Under the pieces are notes generated by a model. The model saw only the letters and a program-made list of their open reading frames with translations, made no database searches and had not been told where the DNA came from. Position numbers and translations under genes: made by a program. Of a stretch of DNA of 64,000 nt, positions 15,828-25,304 are shown piece by piece (position 1 is the first letter of the stretch; every line of letters starts with the position of its first letter). Source of the DNA: Halovenus aranensis (GTDB lineage Archaea > Halobacteriota > Halobacteria > Halobacteriales > Haloarculaceae); contig NZ_FNFC01000013.1 in NCBI RefSeq assembly GCF_900100385.1, forward strand, positions 49,604 to 113,603, in the 5' to 3' direction.

Positions 15828-17018
15828 TCAGTTGCTGATGAACTGCCGCTCCCAGTCTTCGACCCAGCCCTCCATCGAGCCTTTGAGCTCGTTGTAGCTG
15901 AACGTGACCGGTTCGGGGGGCTCCTTTGCGAGCTCGTTGTAGTCCTCAGAGAGGGTCGCTGTCTCCGTTGCCGGGAACGAGACGTTCTGCTCGGCGATGA
16001 TGCCCTGTAGCTCCGGGCCGAGGACGAAGTTCATGAACTCTCGGGCCAGTTCCGGCTCGTCTGCGTTCTGGAAGACGGCCATCCCTTCGGGGTTCGCATA
16101 CGCCTGGTCGTTGAGGAAGCGAATCTGGTGCTCTGCGAGGTCTGCGCCGTCGGCCTCGGCGAACACCTGGTCGGTCGAGTACGAGACGACCATCGGTGCT
16201 TCGCCTTCCTGCCAGGCGCTGTATGCGTCGCTCCACGAGCCGAGAATCTGGACGCCGTTGTCCTGGAGGTCTGCCCAGAAGTCAAGGTAGCCGTCTTCGC
16301 CGAAGTAGTGGACGGTGTGGAACAGGAACGCCCGGCCGGTTGTCGCCGTGCCAGGGTTCTGTGCGATGAGGGCGCCCTCGTACTCGTCGTCGAGGAGCCC
16401 TTCGAACGTCTCGGGGGCTTCGATTTCGGTGCTGTCGTAGACCGGGCTGATATAGCCGGTGTCGAACGGCAGGGCGCGGCCGTCGGGGTCGAACTGGAGC
16501 CCCTCGCGGATGTCGCCGACGCGTCCAACATCACCGGCCTCTGCGAACAGTCCGTCGTCGAGTTCGCTGTCGATGCGGACGAGTTCGTCGGTATTCAGCC
16601 CGAGATACATATCGGCATCGAGGTCGACTCCCTGGCGCTGTCGCTCGATGTAGTAGTTGATTTCCTGGTCTGGGGCGGCCCATTCCAACGTCGCATCGAA
16701 CTCGGACTCGAACTCTTCTTTGACACGCGCGCCGGGACTGACCGACGGTGCGTCCAGAAACGAGCCGTACGTTCCGACTGTCAGTGTCGCTTGCTCGCCG
16801 TCGGTCGTCCCTCCGTCGTTGGATTCGCCCGACCCGTCGTCGGTCGGGGTCTCCGTGTTGGCTGGCGTCTCTGTGTCGGTCGGGGTCTCTGTATCTGCCG
16901 GTGTCTCTGTGTCGGCTGGCGTGTCGTCGCCGTCTTCTCCGTCGTCGCCGCCGAGACACCCTGCAACCGCCGTGACAGCGCCCGTTCCGAGCGCAGCCAG
17001 TACTTTTCGTCGTCTCAT
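15828..17018 (-). CDS. Thiamine-type ABC transporter substrate-binding lipoprotein
   Basis: The 396-residue protein begins with a Tat-type start (MRRRKVLAALGTGAVTAVAG) whose hydrophobic part ends in a lipobox A-V-A-G-C, so it is a lipid-anchored surface protein. Residues about 25-70 are a flexible linker of Thr/Pro/Asp repeats (ADTETPTDTETP). The remainder is a type II periplasmic-binding fold resembling TbpA/ThiB (LTVGTYGSF, YISPVYDSTEIEAPETFEGL, SYSTDQVFAEADG). Thiamine is the most likely ligand; iron(III) binding proteins of the same cluster are the alternative. It is the first gene of the importer operon. No thiamine riboswitch is visible upstream. Confidence 0.87.
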   Translation of the reverse strand: MRRRKVLAALGTGAVTAVAGCLGGDDGEDGDDTPADTETPADTETPTDTETPANTETPTDDGSGESNDGGTTDGEQATLTVGTYGSFLDAPSVSPGARVKEEFESEFDATLEWAAPDQEINYYIERQRQGVDLDADMYLGLNTDELVRIDSELDDGLFAEAGDVGRVGDIREGLQFDPDGRALPFDTGYISPVYDSTEIEAPETFEGLLDDEYEGALIAQNPGTATTGRAFLFHTVHYFGEDGYLDFWADLQDNGVQILGSWSDAYSAWQEGEAPMVVSYSTDQVFAEADGADLAEHQIRFLNDQAYANPEGMAVFQNADEPELAREFMNFVLGPELQGIIAEQNVSFPATETATLSEDYNELAKEPPEPVTFSYNELKGSMEGWVEDWERQFISN

Positions 17019-17128
17019 TACCGAGTGATAACTTCTAGTGGTACAAAAGGCGTGTGATACGTGGTTTCCGAGCGGTCGGTCTGGCCGCCCAGCGTCGTGT
17101 ATTCACAGCAGTACAACGAATACGGCAG

Positions 17129-17911
17129 TCATAGTGTGCCCTGCAGCGACTCGAACTGGTCGGGGTCGTGGCCGTAGATAACTGTCGCGTCACTGCGGCG
17201 CTCGCGGTCTTCGAGCTTGCGCCGACTCGCTTCCCAGGCTTGGGAGTCGTAGACGAGGCTCGTTCCCATCTCTCTGCCTTCCTCGTAGTTGGGCGCGAGG
17301 AAGGCCTCGTCACCGGCGATGAGAACATCGCCATCCTCGCGGTGGATGTGTGCGCCCAGTAGTCCCGGTGTGTGTCCGGGGAGGTGAAGCAACTCGATGC
17401 CGGGGAGGAGCTGCCGGTCGTCGTGGACGACCCGCCAGTTGAGGTCACAATCGAAGTCGGCAGTCAGGTAGGCGTCGCCGCCCACAGCGGTGTTGGCGCT
17501 GAGGTAGGCGTGTTCGAGTTCGCGCCGGTGGACGTAGACCGGCACATCTGTCCCGTCGAAGTGATACAGCCCGCCGGCGTGGTCGAGGTGGAGGTGTGAC
17601 TGGACGACGATATCGATATCGTCGACGCCGTAGCCGACAGCAGCGAGTGCGGACTCCAGGTCGTGTTCGTCGGCGTCCTCGTGGGCGGATGCCTCGAACA
17701 GCGGGGCAGGCCAGACGGACTCGGCGTCCGGGTTCGAACCGGTGTCCCAGAGAATCGTCGCCTCGGGATGGTCGATGAGCAGGTTCCAGACGGCGTAGTC
17801 GTCGTAGATCAACTCCGGTGATTGCTGGCTTTTGACCGCCGCGACTTCGGCATCGAGCGCGAAATTCAGGTCTGCGCGGATGGTCCCTCTGTCGAGCAGA
17901 TGGAGCTCCAT
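17129..17911 (-). CDS. N-acyl homoserine lactonase-like metallo-beta-lactamase fold hydrolase
   Basis: The 260-residue protein shows the metal motif SHLHLDHAGG near residues 105-114, a second His in LPGHTPGLLGAH, the bridging Asp in IAGDEAF and the last His in VIYGHDPDQF. The opening DYAVWNLLIDHPEATILWDTG matches the AhlD/AiiA lactonase branch of the superfamily. Those enzymes open lactone rings of acyl-homoserine lactones, but many archaeal members act on other lactones or esters. Quorum quenching is therefore only a possibility. It is a monocistronic gene between the importer and the GLUG protein. Confidence 0.85.
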   Translation of the reverse strand: MELHLLDRGTIRADLNFALDAEVAAVKSQQSPELIYDDYAVWNLLIDHPEATILWDTGSNPDAESVWPAPLFEASAHEDADEHDLESALAAVGYGVDDIDIVVQSHLHLDHAGGLYHFDGTDVPVYVHRRELEHAYLSANTAVGGDAYLTADFDCDLNWRVVHDDRQLLPGIELLHLPGHTPGLLGAHIHREDGDVLIAGDEAFLAPNYEEGREMGTSLVYDSQAWEASRRKLEDRERRSDATVIYGHDPDQFESLQGTL

Positions 17912-17953
17912 ACACGGTGATTACGACGCGAGCAAAGTAGCACTATCGGTGTC

Positions 17954-19843
17954 TTACTCGTCTGTGTCGGGACCGAACCGCCGCGCCAGCACCGCGAGGC
18001 CGGTGCCGATGCCGACCAGTGCGCTTCCGACGCCGAATCCGGGGCCGTCGCCGTCTGCCTCGTCTGGCGTGGTGCCGTCAGTTTCCTTCGGCGTGTCGGT
18101 GCCGCCCGGCAGGGCGTTCTGGACTTCGATAGTTCCCTCGACGGCATCGTTGCGTGTCTGGACCCGGAAACTGTAGGTGCCGACCGGAAGCTCCGAAGCC
18201 TGCAACTCCGACAGCGTGACCGTGGCCGACTCGCCGGCATCGAGTTCCTGTTCGATGCTTGCGAACGCCTCACCGTCCACGACCATCGTGACTGTCTGCC
18301 TGCCGCCGTACTCTCCCGTGTTCTCGATACCGAGTTCGACCGAGAAGGTCTCGTCCTGTCTGACGGTTATCGTCGTCGTCGGCCCATCCGTAATTTCGAA
18401 CGTCGACGGGGCTTGTGCGCGGGGGACCGGCGCTTCGTCCGAGACTGCCCGCCACTGCTTTTCGAAGTCGAACGCGGACAGCCGAGAGGGGGCGTCCGTC
18501 CCGACGAACTGGTCGGCGCCGAGCCCGGACAGCGTCTCTTCGTCGACTGAAACCGTTCCGTTCCCCGCGTTGACGAGACCAACCGGCTGGCGGTCTGTCG
18601 CGCCTGTCTCCCAGTAGCCACGGCGGAGTTTAGCTGTATCGCCCTCTCCGAAAAACTCCCAGCCGAGCAACCCGACGAGTGCCCCGACAGCGGATTCGCC
18701 GTCTACCGAGCCGAGGGTGTACACCTGCGTGACAACAGAGCCTGCCGAACCCCAGCCGACCACGCCGCCGACGTTGGTCGTTCCGGTCACGTCTCCGTGG
18801 ACCGAGCAGGCGCGTATCCTGTCGTAACACGTGCCGGCGAGTCCGCCGACGTTCTCGGTACCGTCGACGGCTCCTTGGGCGGTGACGCCTAGCAATTGCC
18901 CCCAGCTCTCGCCGACAAAGCCACCCACCATCTGCTCGCCCGAGACATCCCCGGTGGCCGTACTCCCGGAGATTCTCCCCGAGTGGTCGCCGACGAAACC
19001 GCCGACGCGCTCGGTGCCGGTGACTGCTGTCGTCGCGTCGATACGCCCCAGGTTGCTGGTACCAGAGACAGTCCCGAATGCGCCGCCGACGTCGACCGTG
19101 CCCTCGACGCTCCCGTCGACGGTAGACCCGCCGACGTTGCCGTTGTTCTTGCCGACGAGTCCACCGACCCGCTCTTGGCCACGCACCTCGACGGTCGCGT
19201 CACACTCCGCTATCGCACCCCGGTTCGTCCCCAGGATGCCACCGACGTTTGTCCCGCCCGAGACGGAGCCACTCACCGTCACGCCCCGGAGACCACCACT
19301 GCTCGATGCGGCCAGAATACCTGCCACGTCGCCTGACACCGTCGCGTCGCTGATTGTGAGGTCGACGACTGCCCCCTGATTTGCGAGCAGAAGGCCTGCA
19401 CCCGGTTCGTCCGGCCGCTCGACGGTTAGCCCGGTTATCTCGTGGCCGTTTCCGGCGAGTTCACCGGTAAACGCCCGAGTGGATTGCTGCGTGTCGTCCT
19501 GGTCTGTTTGCTGTGGTGCCAGAATCGGGTCGAAACCCGCGCCGTCGTTCCAGTCGGCGGTCGCCGTGGCGTCGATATCGTTTCCGAGTTCGTACCGTGC
19601 GCTCGTCTCGCCGCTCATCGCCTGTAGCTCGACCACGTCGGTGACGACGTAGGGATTCTCTTTCGAGCCATCACCGTCCATCTCGGCTATGATATCCTCG
19701 TACTCGTCCTCGTCGGGTGCCTCTCTGGCCTGTTGCCCTGCCGTCGTGCCAGCGCCTGCCGACAGGAGGGCCGCGCCGGCGACGCCTGCACCGGTCGCCT
19801 GGACGAACTGTCGACGACCGAGCTCGTATCTCTCGCCGCTCAT
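17954..19843 (-). CDS. Tat-exported GLUG-repeat surface protein with PGF-CTERM anchor
   Basis: The 629-residue protein starts with a Tat signal (GRRQFVQATGAGVAGAALLS) and ends with PGFGVGSALVGIGTGLAVLARRF, a PGF-CTERM-like anchor followed by a short acidic tail. Between them, about residues 150-420, at least seven GLUG-type repeats run in tandem, each with a G-G-x-x-G core (GGLVGKNNG, GGFVGDHSG, GGFVGESWG, GGVVGWGSA) and intervening S-T-V/A-x-G-x-V strands, predicting a right-handed beta-helix. A C-terminal domain (residues 470-570) looks like a CARDB/BatD-type Ig fold. This layout suits an adhesin or cell-surface scaffold. The frame stays open upstream but the Tat motif fixes the start. Confidence 0.85.
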   Translation of the reverse strand: MSGERYELGRRQFVQATGAGVAGAALLSAGAGTTAGQQAREAPDEDEYEDIIAEMDGDGSKENPYVVTDVVELQAMSGETSARYELGNDIDATATADWNDGAGFDPILAPQQTDQDDTQQSTRAFTGELAGNGHEITGLTVERPDEPGAGLLLANQGAVVDLTISDATVSGDVAGILAASSSGGLRGVTVSGSVSGGTNVGGILGTNRGAIAECDATVEVRGQERVGGLVGKNNGNVGGSTVDGSVEGTVDVGGAFGTVSGTSNLGRIDATTAVTGTERVGGFVGDHSGRISGSTATGDVSGEQMVGGFVGESWGQLLGVTAQGAVDGTENVGGLAGTCYDRIRACSVHGDVTGTTNVGGVVGWGSAGSVVTQVYTLGSVDGESAVGALVGLLGWEFFGEGDTAKLRRGYWETGATDRQPVGLVNAGNGTVSVDEETLSGLGADQFVGTDAPSRLSAFDFEKQWRAVSDEAPVPRAQAPSTFEITDGPTTTITVRQDETFSVELGIENTGEYGGRQTVTMVVDGEAFASIEQELDAGESATVTLSELQASELPVGTYSFRVQTRNDAVEGTIEVQNALPGGTDTPKETDGTTPDEADGDGPGFGVGSALVGIGTGLAVLARRFGPDTDE

Positions 19844-19949
19844 ACTTGTTGTCTCACCTGTGGTATGGCTCCGCCTATCTGTCTTGTGTCTTCCGCCGAC
19901 GTGAGATTGTGGCAAAACACATACAACTGTTGGCGTCGAACCCCCAGAT

Positions 19950-20264
19950 ATGCAAGACATCGCGTTCGTTCCGCTGTTTATCGGGCCAGTCGAACTGATG
20001 CTGGTCGGGGCAGTTGTTCTCGTCTTGCTGTTTGGCTCGCGTGCCACGGACATCGCCCGAGAAGCCGGCTCCGCCGCCGGAAAGGTCCGCTCGACCAGAG
20101 CCAAAGCCGAGAGCGAAATCGACGACGTTCGCTCCGAGTTCGAGCCCGTCAAAGAGGAAGTCGAGACTGTCGAAGAAGACCTCGAATCGGTCGAGGAAGA
20201 CATCGACGCAGCTGGTGACGACCTCTCGCTGACCGGGAGTTCGGACGACTCGAACGACGCGTAG
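19950..20264 (+). CDS. tatA: Twin-arginine translocase subunit TatA
   Basis: The 104-residue protein has one N-terminal hydrophobic helix (FIGPVELMLVGAVVLVLLFGSRATDIA) with the TatA/E hallmark Glu before the helix and F-G at the hinge. An amphipathic helix follows and then a highly acidic, coiled-coil-prone tail (EEVETVEEDLESVEEDIDAA). TatA forms the pore of the Tat pathway, the main secretion route in haloarchaea. It is divergent from the GLUG protein gene, itself a Tat substrate. TatC is not in the window; a second TatA-type gene may exist elsewhere. Confidence 0.9.
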   Translation: MQDIAFVPLFIGPVELMLVGAVVLVLLFGSRATDIAREAGSAAGKVRSTRAKAESEIDDVRSEFEPVKEEVETVEEDLESVEEDIDAAGDDLSLTGSSDDSNDA

Positions 20265-20265
20265 C

Positions 20266-21126
20266 TCAGTACAGCTCCTCGACGCGTTCGTCGAACAGTT
20301 CCTGAAGCCGCCGAGTGACGGGACCGACCGGAACGGACTGGCCGTCGAGGACAGTGACCGGACGAATCTCCCACGTCGAGTTCGTCACAAACACCTCGTC
20401 GGCGGTCGCGACCGTCGCAGGCTCGTATCGTCCGGTCTCGACCGAGATTCCCGCGTCTCTGGCAAGCTCCAGGACAACGCCTCGGGTAACTCCCGGCAAC
20501 AGCGGAAGCTCTGTCGTCGGCGTACACAGCGCGCCGTCACGGACAAAACAGACGTTGCTCGTCGCTCCCTCGGTCACGTACCCGCTGGTCGAACACAGCA
20601 GTGACTCGTCTGCCTCGTCGAGTTCGAGTCGGGCGAGAATGCCGTTCAGGTAGTTGTGTGTCTTCGCGTCGGCCGGAAGCGCGCTGTCGGGAATCTTCCG
20701 GGTGTCGACGGTCTCGACTGTCGCCGGACCGTCCCAGACGCGTGTCCCCTCACGCCCGCCGCGAGGGAGTTCCGCGACGGTGACCACGACGGTCGGGTCG
20801 ACCTGACTCTCGGGACTAAGCTTGCCGGGCTGGACGCCGCGCGTGACAGCGAGACGAACGTATGCGTCGGTCAGGTCATTGGCAGCGAGCGTGTCCGTGA
20901 CACGGCCGTGAAGCTCTGTCGCTGCCGGGAGGGCATCGGCGAACCCGAGTGTCTCACAGGTCCGGCCCAGTCTGTCGGCATGTGCCTCCCACTCGAACAG
21001 GCCTCCGCCGTAGGCACGGAGCGTCTCGAAGGCAGCGTCGCCGTACATGAATCCGCGGTCCCGGACGTTCACCGTCGCCTCCTCGGCCGGGACGAGTTCG
21101 CCGTCGACGTGGTAGTACTCGCTCAT
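20266..21126 (-). CDS. pabC: Class IV aminotransferase / 4-amino-4-deoxychorismate lyase
   Basis: The 286-residue PLP enzyme has the fold-type IV features: DRGFMYGDAAFETLRAYGG at the N-terminus, the PLP Lys in PADAKTHNYLNGI, the YVTEGATSNVCFVRDG segment and the phosphate cup TRGVVLELARDAG. Members are either branched-chain aminotransferases, D-amino-acid aminotransferases or aminodeoxychorismate lyases. The gene sits three bases from a glutamine amidotransferase and a chorismate-binding synthase, so aminodeoxychorismate lyase (last step to p-aminobenzoate) is favoured. The sequence alone does not exclude an aminotransferase. Confidence 0.83.
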   Translation of the reverse strand: MSEYYHVDGELVPAEEATVNVRDRGFMYGDAAFETLRAYGGGLFEWEAHADRLGRTCETLGFADALPAATELHGRVTDTLAANDLTDAYVRLAVTRGVQPGKLSPESQVDPTVVVTVAELPRGGREGTRVWDGPATVETVDTRKIPDSALPADAKTHNYLNGILARLELDEADESLLCSTSGYVTEGATSNVCFVRDGALCTPTTELPLLPGVTRGVVLELARDAGISVETGRYEPATVATADEVFVTNSTWEIRPVTVLDGQSVPVGPVTRRLQELFDERVEELY

Positions 21127-21129
21127 CGC

Positions 21130-21774
21130 TTACTCATCTCCCTCTGCTCTTTGCTCACGGCGTCGGCTGTCTGGAGCCTGCCCATCGTCTGTCACGTACG
21201 TGTCGATGAAGTTCTCGACCAGTCGGAGGCCGACATCTGTCAGGATGCTCTCGGGGTGAAACTGAACGCCCACGTGAGGGCGGCTCCGATGGCGAACGCC
21301 CATAAGGACCTGCTCTTCGTCGGTCGTGTGGGCGGTTTCGACGAGTGGGTGCGGGAGGTCGCGCCGGTCGACAGCCAGCGAGTGATAGCGACCGACCTCG
21401 AACTCTGCGGGCAGGCCATCGAAGATGCCCTCGCCGTCGTGAGAGACAACCGAGGATTTCCCGTGGACGACCGAGTCGGCGTGGCCGACCGCCGAGCCGT
21501 TCGCGCCACACAGCGCCTGGTGGCCCAGACAGACGCCCAGTGTCGGATACTGGCGCTGTCGAAACAACGGCAGAGAGACTCCCGCATCGGCAGGCGTTCC
21601 CGGGCCGGGTGAGACGACGACACCGTCCGGGTCAAGGTCGTCAACGCCCTCGACAGAGAGGCCGTCGTTACGGCGGACGACGACCTCACCCCCGTAGCTG
21701 GTCGTGACCTCGCCGACGTACTGGACGAGGTTGTAGACAAACGAGTCGTAGTTGTCGATGACGAGTATCTTCAT
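21130..21774 (-). CDS. pabA: Glutamine amidotransferase subunit, PabA/TrpG type
   Basis: The 214-residue protein is a class I glutamine amidotransferase. It has the start [19 protein letters not shown], the oxyanion strand VVVSPGPGTPADAG, the nucleophile Cys in LGVCLGHQALCG and the His-x-Glu pair in GVQFHPESIL. It supplies ammonia from glutamine to a chorismate-converting partner, making aminodeoxychorismate or anthranilate. Its ATG overlaps the stop of the synthase gene, so both are made in equal amounts. The last 20 residues form a charged tail that is not part of the domain. The frame extends far upstream inside the partner gene and is not used. Confidence 0.9.
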   Translation of the reverse strand: MKILVIDNYDSFVYNLVQYVGEVTTSYGGEVVVRRNDGLSVEGVDDLDPDGVVVSPGPGTPADAGVSLPLFRQRQYPTLGVCLGHQALCGANGSAVGHADSVVHGKSSVVSHDGEGIFDGLPAEFEVGRYHSLAVDRRDLPHPLVETAHTTDEEQVLMGVRHRSRPHVGVQFHPESILTDVGLRLVENFIDTYVTDDGQAPDSRRREQRAEGDE

Positions 21775-23252
21775 CAGTGTTCTGTGACAGTCATACTGCC
21801 CTGCTCGCCGAGCGCGCGGTCGATTGCGTTCACCAGCGCGCGGCCTTTGTCGAGCGTTTCGTTGTACTCCTGTGCTGGCACCGAATCGTGGACGATACCG
21901 GCCCCCACACGCAGGAAATACTCCTCTTTGTAACGGGTGAGCGTCCGGATGATGATATTCAGGGTCGCACGCTCGTCGAACCCGAAGAGACCGATAGCGC
22001 CGGTGTACGGGCCGCGCCGACTCGCCTCCAGCTCGTCGATAATCTCCATCGTTCGGGGTTTCGGTGCCCCGGTAATCGTCCCGCCGGGAAAGACAGCGCC
22101 GATGGCATCTGCGAGTGAACACGTCGGCCGGAGCCGTCCTTCGACGAGCGAGACGAGATGCATCACCTCGGAGTAGCGGTCGACGCGACGGTATTCGGTC
22201 ACGTCGACGCTCCCGTACGCACAGACTTTCCCGAGGTCGTTTCGCTCTAGGTCGACCAACATCGCGTGTTCGGCGCGCTCTTTCTCGTCGCCGAGTAACT
22301 CGGCTTCGAGCGCCTCGTCTTCCTTTTCGGTCTCGCCACGCGGTCGCGTCCCGGCAATCGGCTCGGTCACCAGCCTGTCGCCCTCGCGTTTGAGCAACAG
22401 TTCGGGGCTAGCACTCACGAGGTCGACCCCCGGAAACTCGAGGAGACCCGAGTACGGTGCGGGATTTACCTCGCGGAGCGCATCGAACGCCGCTACTGGG
22501 TGGACTGCTGCCGGTGCCCGCAACCGCTGGGAGATGTTCGTCTGGAAGGTGTCGCCGTCCCGGATATATTCCCTGACACGCCGGACGCGTTCGGCGAAGG
22601 CGTCCCGGCTACAGTCGCTTTCGAACTCGACTGTGGCCGTGTCGATTGCCGGAGAGTCGACGGTCGGGTCGCCATCCAGTACCTCGCGTGCGAGTGCGAG
22701 CGCCTGCTGGCGGCCGCGCTCGTATGCCTCTCGGCACACCGCCTCGTCTGCAGGGTCCTCGACACGAGGACAGGAGGTGATTCGGAGCGTGACGGCCTCG
22801 CCGCGTGGCTCTTCCCAGGCCGCAAGCGTCTCGTAGGTCGCGACCTGCAACCGGGGCAACGCCCGGTCTCTGGCTGCGCTCGTCGGCAGTGCTTCGAGTT
22901 CTCTCGCGATATCGTACGAAAGCCAGCCGATTGCGCCACAGGGATACGGGACATCACACTCCCCCCGGACGAGTGTCTCCTCGGCCAGCAACGCTTCGAG
23001 CGTGTCGAGGGAGTCGGACTCACCGGGGTCGACAGACTGGACGGCGACGGGGTCGACGCCGAAATAGCCCCAGCCTGTCTGTCCGCCGGTGGTAGCGAGG
23101 TACGCACCGGCGCTCTCTGTCCGTGCACGACGGTAAGCGTCGAAGGGGTCCGAGACGGTGACGCGGGCCTCGACCGGGATGCGCGCCCCTGCCGGGGCGT
23201 CGCTGGCGACAGAGCAAAACGCCGGCTTCTCTGTCCGGACCGTCGGTTCCAT
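21774..23252 (-). CDS. pabB: Chorismate-binding synthase component I (PabB/TrpE type)
   Basis: The 492-residue protein carries the chorismate-binding domain in its C-terminal half: [76 protein letters not shown] and [12 protein letters not shown]. An N-terminal domain (residues 1-200) resembles the usual Anth_synt_I_N. The key diagnostic is P-I-A-G-T rather than P-I-K-G-T: the Lys form is typical of classical PabB, the Ala form of TrpE. Gene context (class IV lyase next door, no trp genes) favours p-aminobenzoate synthesis. The functional call therefore remains between the two. Confidence 0.88.
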   Translation of the reverse strand: MEPTVRTEKPAFCSVASDAPAGARIPVEARVTVSDPFDAYRRARTESAGAYLATTGGQTGWGYFGVDPVAVQSVDPGESDSLDTLEALLAEETLVRGECDVPYPCGAIGWLSYDIARELEALPTSAARDRALPRLQVATYETLAAWEEPRGEAVTLRITSCPRVEDPADEAVCREAYERGRQQALALAREVLDGDPTVDSPAIDTATVEFESDCSRDAFAERVRRVREYIRDGDTFQTNISQRLRAPAAVHPVAAFDALREVNPAPYSGLLEFPGVDLVSASPELLLKREGDRLVTEPIAGTRPRGETEKEDEALEAELLGDEKERAEHAMLVDLERNDLGKVCAYGSVDVTEYRRVDRYSEVMHLVSLVEGRLRPTCSLADAIGAVFPGGTITGAPKPRTMEIIDELEASRRGPYTGAIGLFGFDERATLNIIIRTLTRYKEEYFLRVGAGIVHDSVPAQEYNETLDKGRALVNAIDRALGEQGSMTVTEH

Positions 23253-23291
23253 ACGACTACATAGAAAAGCGGGGGTAACGGTCTTGCGGTC

Positions 23292-23669
23292 CTACCTGTT
23301 TTTTGCGCGTTTCACCCATTCGCTTGCCCGACCCTCTGACGTTTCTGCCGCCTCAGCGACTGTTTTGGCGTCGCTGTCGGCCAGCGCCGCTACCGTCCCG
23401 AGTCCATTCGCTTCGAGCCGGTCGCTGTAGGTCGGTCCAATCCCTTTGATACTCTCGACAGGTTCGCTGTCGACCGGGGCTTCGTCTTCGTCGCCTCCGT
23501 CGTCTTCGACTGTCGTCGTCTGTTCCTCACTGGTCGTCTCGGCCGGTTCAGGCTCACGCTCGATAGTCACGTCCGTCTCCTCGGGCGCGGACGGGCCCGC
23601 GCTGGACCCTGACCCGTCCGAGAGCCCGACGAACTGTTTTATCTTCTGTATCAGGCTCTTTGCGCTCAT
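23292..23669 (-). CDS. Helix-hairpin-helix protein with acidic linker
   Basis: The 125-residue protein has a short basic start (SAKSLIQKIKQFVGL), then a long acidic, low-complexity linker (residues 18-70) and a C-terminal helix-hairpin-helix/DUF4332-like domain: SIKGIGPTYSDRLEANGLGTVAALAD, in which G-I-G-P is the DNA-binding turn. Such domains bind DNA without sequence specificity or mediate protein contacts. It lies just upstream of pabB on the same strand, but 39 bp away and probably with its own promoter. No partner is obvious. Confidence 0.8.
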   Translation of the reverse strand: MSAKSLIQKIKQFVGLSDGSGSSAGPSAPEETDVTIEREPEPAETTSEEQTTTVEDDGGDEDEAPVDSEPVESIKGIGPTYSDRLEANGLGTVAALADSDAKTVAEAAETSEGRASEWVKRAKNR

Positions 23670-23755
23670 ACGAACGCATAGGGTCGGCGGTTACTTAATT
23701 GTACGCAGACTGTAATGCGGTTCGCTCACTGTCACCGTGTGCGCCTGTCCCGGTG

Positions 23756-24586
23756 TCATTGTCCGCCGTCGGACAGCCTGTCACGGAGCGCATCGTTCAT
23801 CACCCCCACCGGGGCCTCGGCTCCGGTCCAGAACTCGAACGCTTCGACGCCCTGATACAGGAGCATCCACGCCCCATCGACCGTCGTCGCACCCGCCTCG
23901 GCGGCGTCGGTGAGCAGCCGCGTCGACAGCGGCGAGTACACCGCATCTAGCACAGCGAGTTCGGAATGCATGGCGTCGGTCGGTACCGGTGACACGTCTT
24001 CGTCCATGCCGACGCTCGTCGCGTTGACGAGGATATCGGCATCCGAAAGCAGACCAGGGACCGCATCCAGTGACGTTGCGCGCGCACTGGCCGCCTCCGC
24101 AGTCTCGTTCAGGTCGGCTACCACGTCGTTGGCACGCTCGACAGTCCGGTTTGCGACGGTGACTGTTGTGCCCTCGGCGGCGAGACCGAACGCTATCGCA
24201 CGGCCTGCACCGCCAGCACCGACGACAACAGCCTCTCCGTCGACTTCGATGCCGTGGTGTGTGAGTGCTCGAACCGCTCCGCTCGCGTCGGTGTTGTGGC
24301 CGGTTGGCGGCGTCGTCGAGAGGTCGACCGTATTGACTGCGCCGATTTGTGCGGCACGCGGTGTCGGCTCGACGGCTGCCAGCACGTCCTGTTTGAACGG
24401 AATTGTGACGTTCAGTCCACGGATATCGAGCGTCTGTGCACTCTCGATTGCCTCACCGGCGGCGTCGGCCGACGGCTCGAACGTCACGTAGCGAGCGTCC
24501 ATTTCGCGTTCCTCGTATGCCGCCTCGTGCATCGGCGGTGACAGCGAGTGCTCGACAGGATTACCGATGAGTCCGTACACGTCCAT
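23756..24586 (-). CDS. aroE: Shikimate 5-dehydrogenase
   Basis: The 276-residue enzyme reduces 3-dehydroshikimate to shikimate with NADPH, a step toward chorismate and aromatic amino acids. It shows the substrate site [18 protein letters not shown], the catalytic Lys in [11 protein letters not shown], the catalytic Asp in [13 protein letters not shown], the NADP loop [15 protein letters not shown] followed by VANRTVERA, and the closing [19 protein letters not shown]. The ATG at 24586 begins the conserved [10 protein letters not shown]; an in-frame codon 39 bases earlier has no family support. It is divergent from the phosphodiesterase gene. Confidence 0.95.
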   Translation of the reverse strand: MDVYGLIGNPVEHSLSPPMHEAAYEEREMDARYVTFEPSADAAGEAIESAQTLDIRGLNVTIPFKQDVLAAVEPTPRAAQIGAVNTVDLSTTPPTGHNTDASGAVRALTHHGIEVDGEAVVVGAGGAGRAIAFGLAAEGTTVTVANRTVERANDVVADLNETAEAASARATSLDAVPGLLSDADILVNATSVGMDEDVSPVPTDAMHSELAVLDAVYSPLSTRLLTDAAEAGATTVDGAWMLLYQGVEAFEFWTGAEAPVGVMNDALRDRLSDGGQ

Positions 24587-24659
24587 ATCCGCTCCTCGAA
24601 CGCCACCGGGATACGTGCTGTGCATAGCGCTTTTGCGGGCAGGGACGCTGAGGACACGT

Positions 24660-25163
24660 ATGCTAGTCGTGCTTTCAGATACCCACAGTCAGGGGGAGAT
24701 GCGGCTGACAGAGACGGTTGCCGATGCGATCGACTCAGCTACAGTTGTTGTACACGCCGGCGACTTTACCACGGCCGAAACGTTACGTAACTTCGAGCGA
24801 CGCGCGGAAAAATTGGTCGCAGTGTCTGGAAACAGTGACAGTAGAACTGTCACGGAGCGACTGCCGACGACCCGAACGTTCGGGTTCGGCGGCCGACAGT
24901 TCGTTGTGACACACGGACACCGCCACGACCGCACCTCTCTCTCGCTACTGGCACGACAAGAGGGAGCGGACGTAGCGATTGTGGGGCATACACACAGGGC
25001 GGAAATCGACCACGTCGGGGAAACCGTGGTCGTGAATGGGGGCAGTCACGCCGACCCGCGTGGAGGCGAACCGACGTTCGCCGTGATAGAGCAGACAGGG
25101 GCCAACTTGCGGGTAACAATCCAGACGGCAGAGGGACACACACGGGAGCGCGAACTCTTGTGA
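24660..25163 (+). CDS. YfcE/MJ0936-family metallophosphoesterase
   Basis: This 167-residue protein is a compact calcineurin-like phosphodiesterase. Metal ligands are all visible: SDTHSQ at the start, HAGDFTT, GNSDS, THGHRHD and [11 protein letters not shown]0936 and YfcE hydrolyse phosphodiester bonds on small substrates in the cytoplasm; the natural substrate is not settled. The start at [10 protein letters not shown] is chosen because family members begin exactly there. It is a single-gene unit divergent from aroE. Confidence 0.92.
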   Translation: MLVVLSDTHSQGEMRLTETVADAIDSATVVVHAGDFTTAETLRNFERRAEKLVAVSGNSDSRTVTERLPTTRTFGFGGRQFVVTHGHRHDRTSLSLLARQEGADVAIVGHTHRAEIDHVGETVVVNGGSHADPRGGEPTFAVIEQTGANLRVTIQTAEGHTRERELL

Positions 25164-25304
25164 GTCCCGCACGGGAAGGTGACAGCTTGGGGCATGACTT
25201 GGGGGTCTGGAGTGAGGGCCGAAGCGGGTCAGCGCATTTTCTGCTATGGCCGGGATAATAAAATAGCCGCCGGAGGCTCAAAGAGCGATTTTACTTATGC
25301 TGCG

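Noticed and set aside
17019..17128. Thiamine riboswitch upstream of the importer operon
   Set aside because: The conserved CTGAGA and related elements of the thiamine riboswitch are absent.
19844..20527. 228-residue N-terminal extension of the GLUG protein
   Set aside because: It is antisense to tatA and part of pabC, and the Tat signal clearly starts at 19843.
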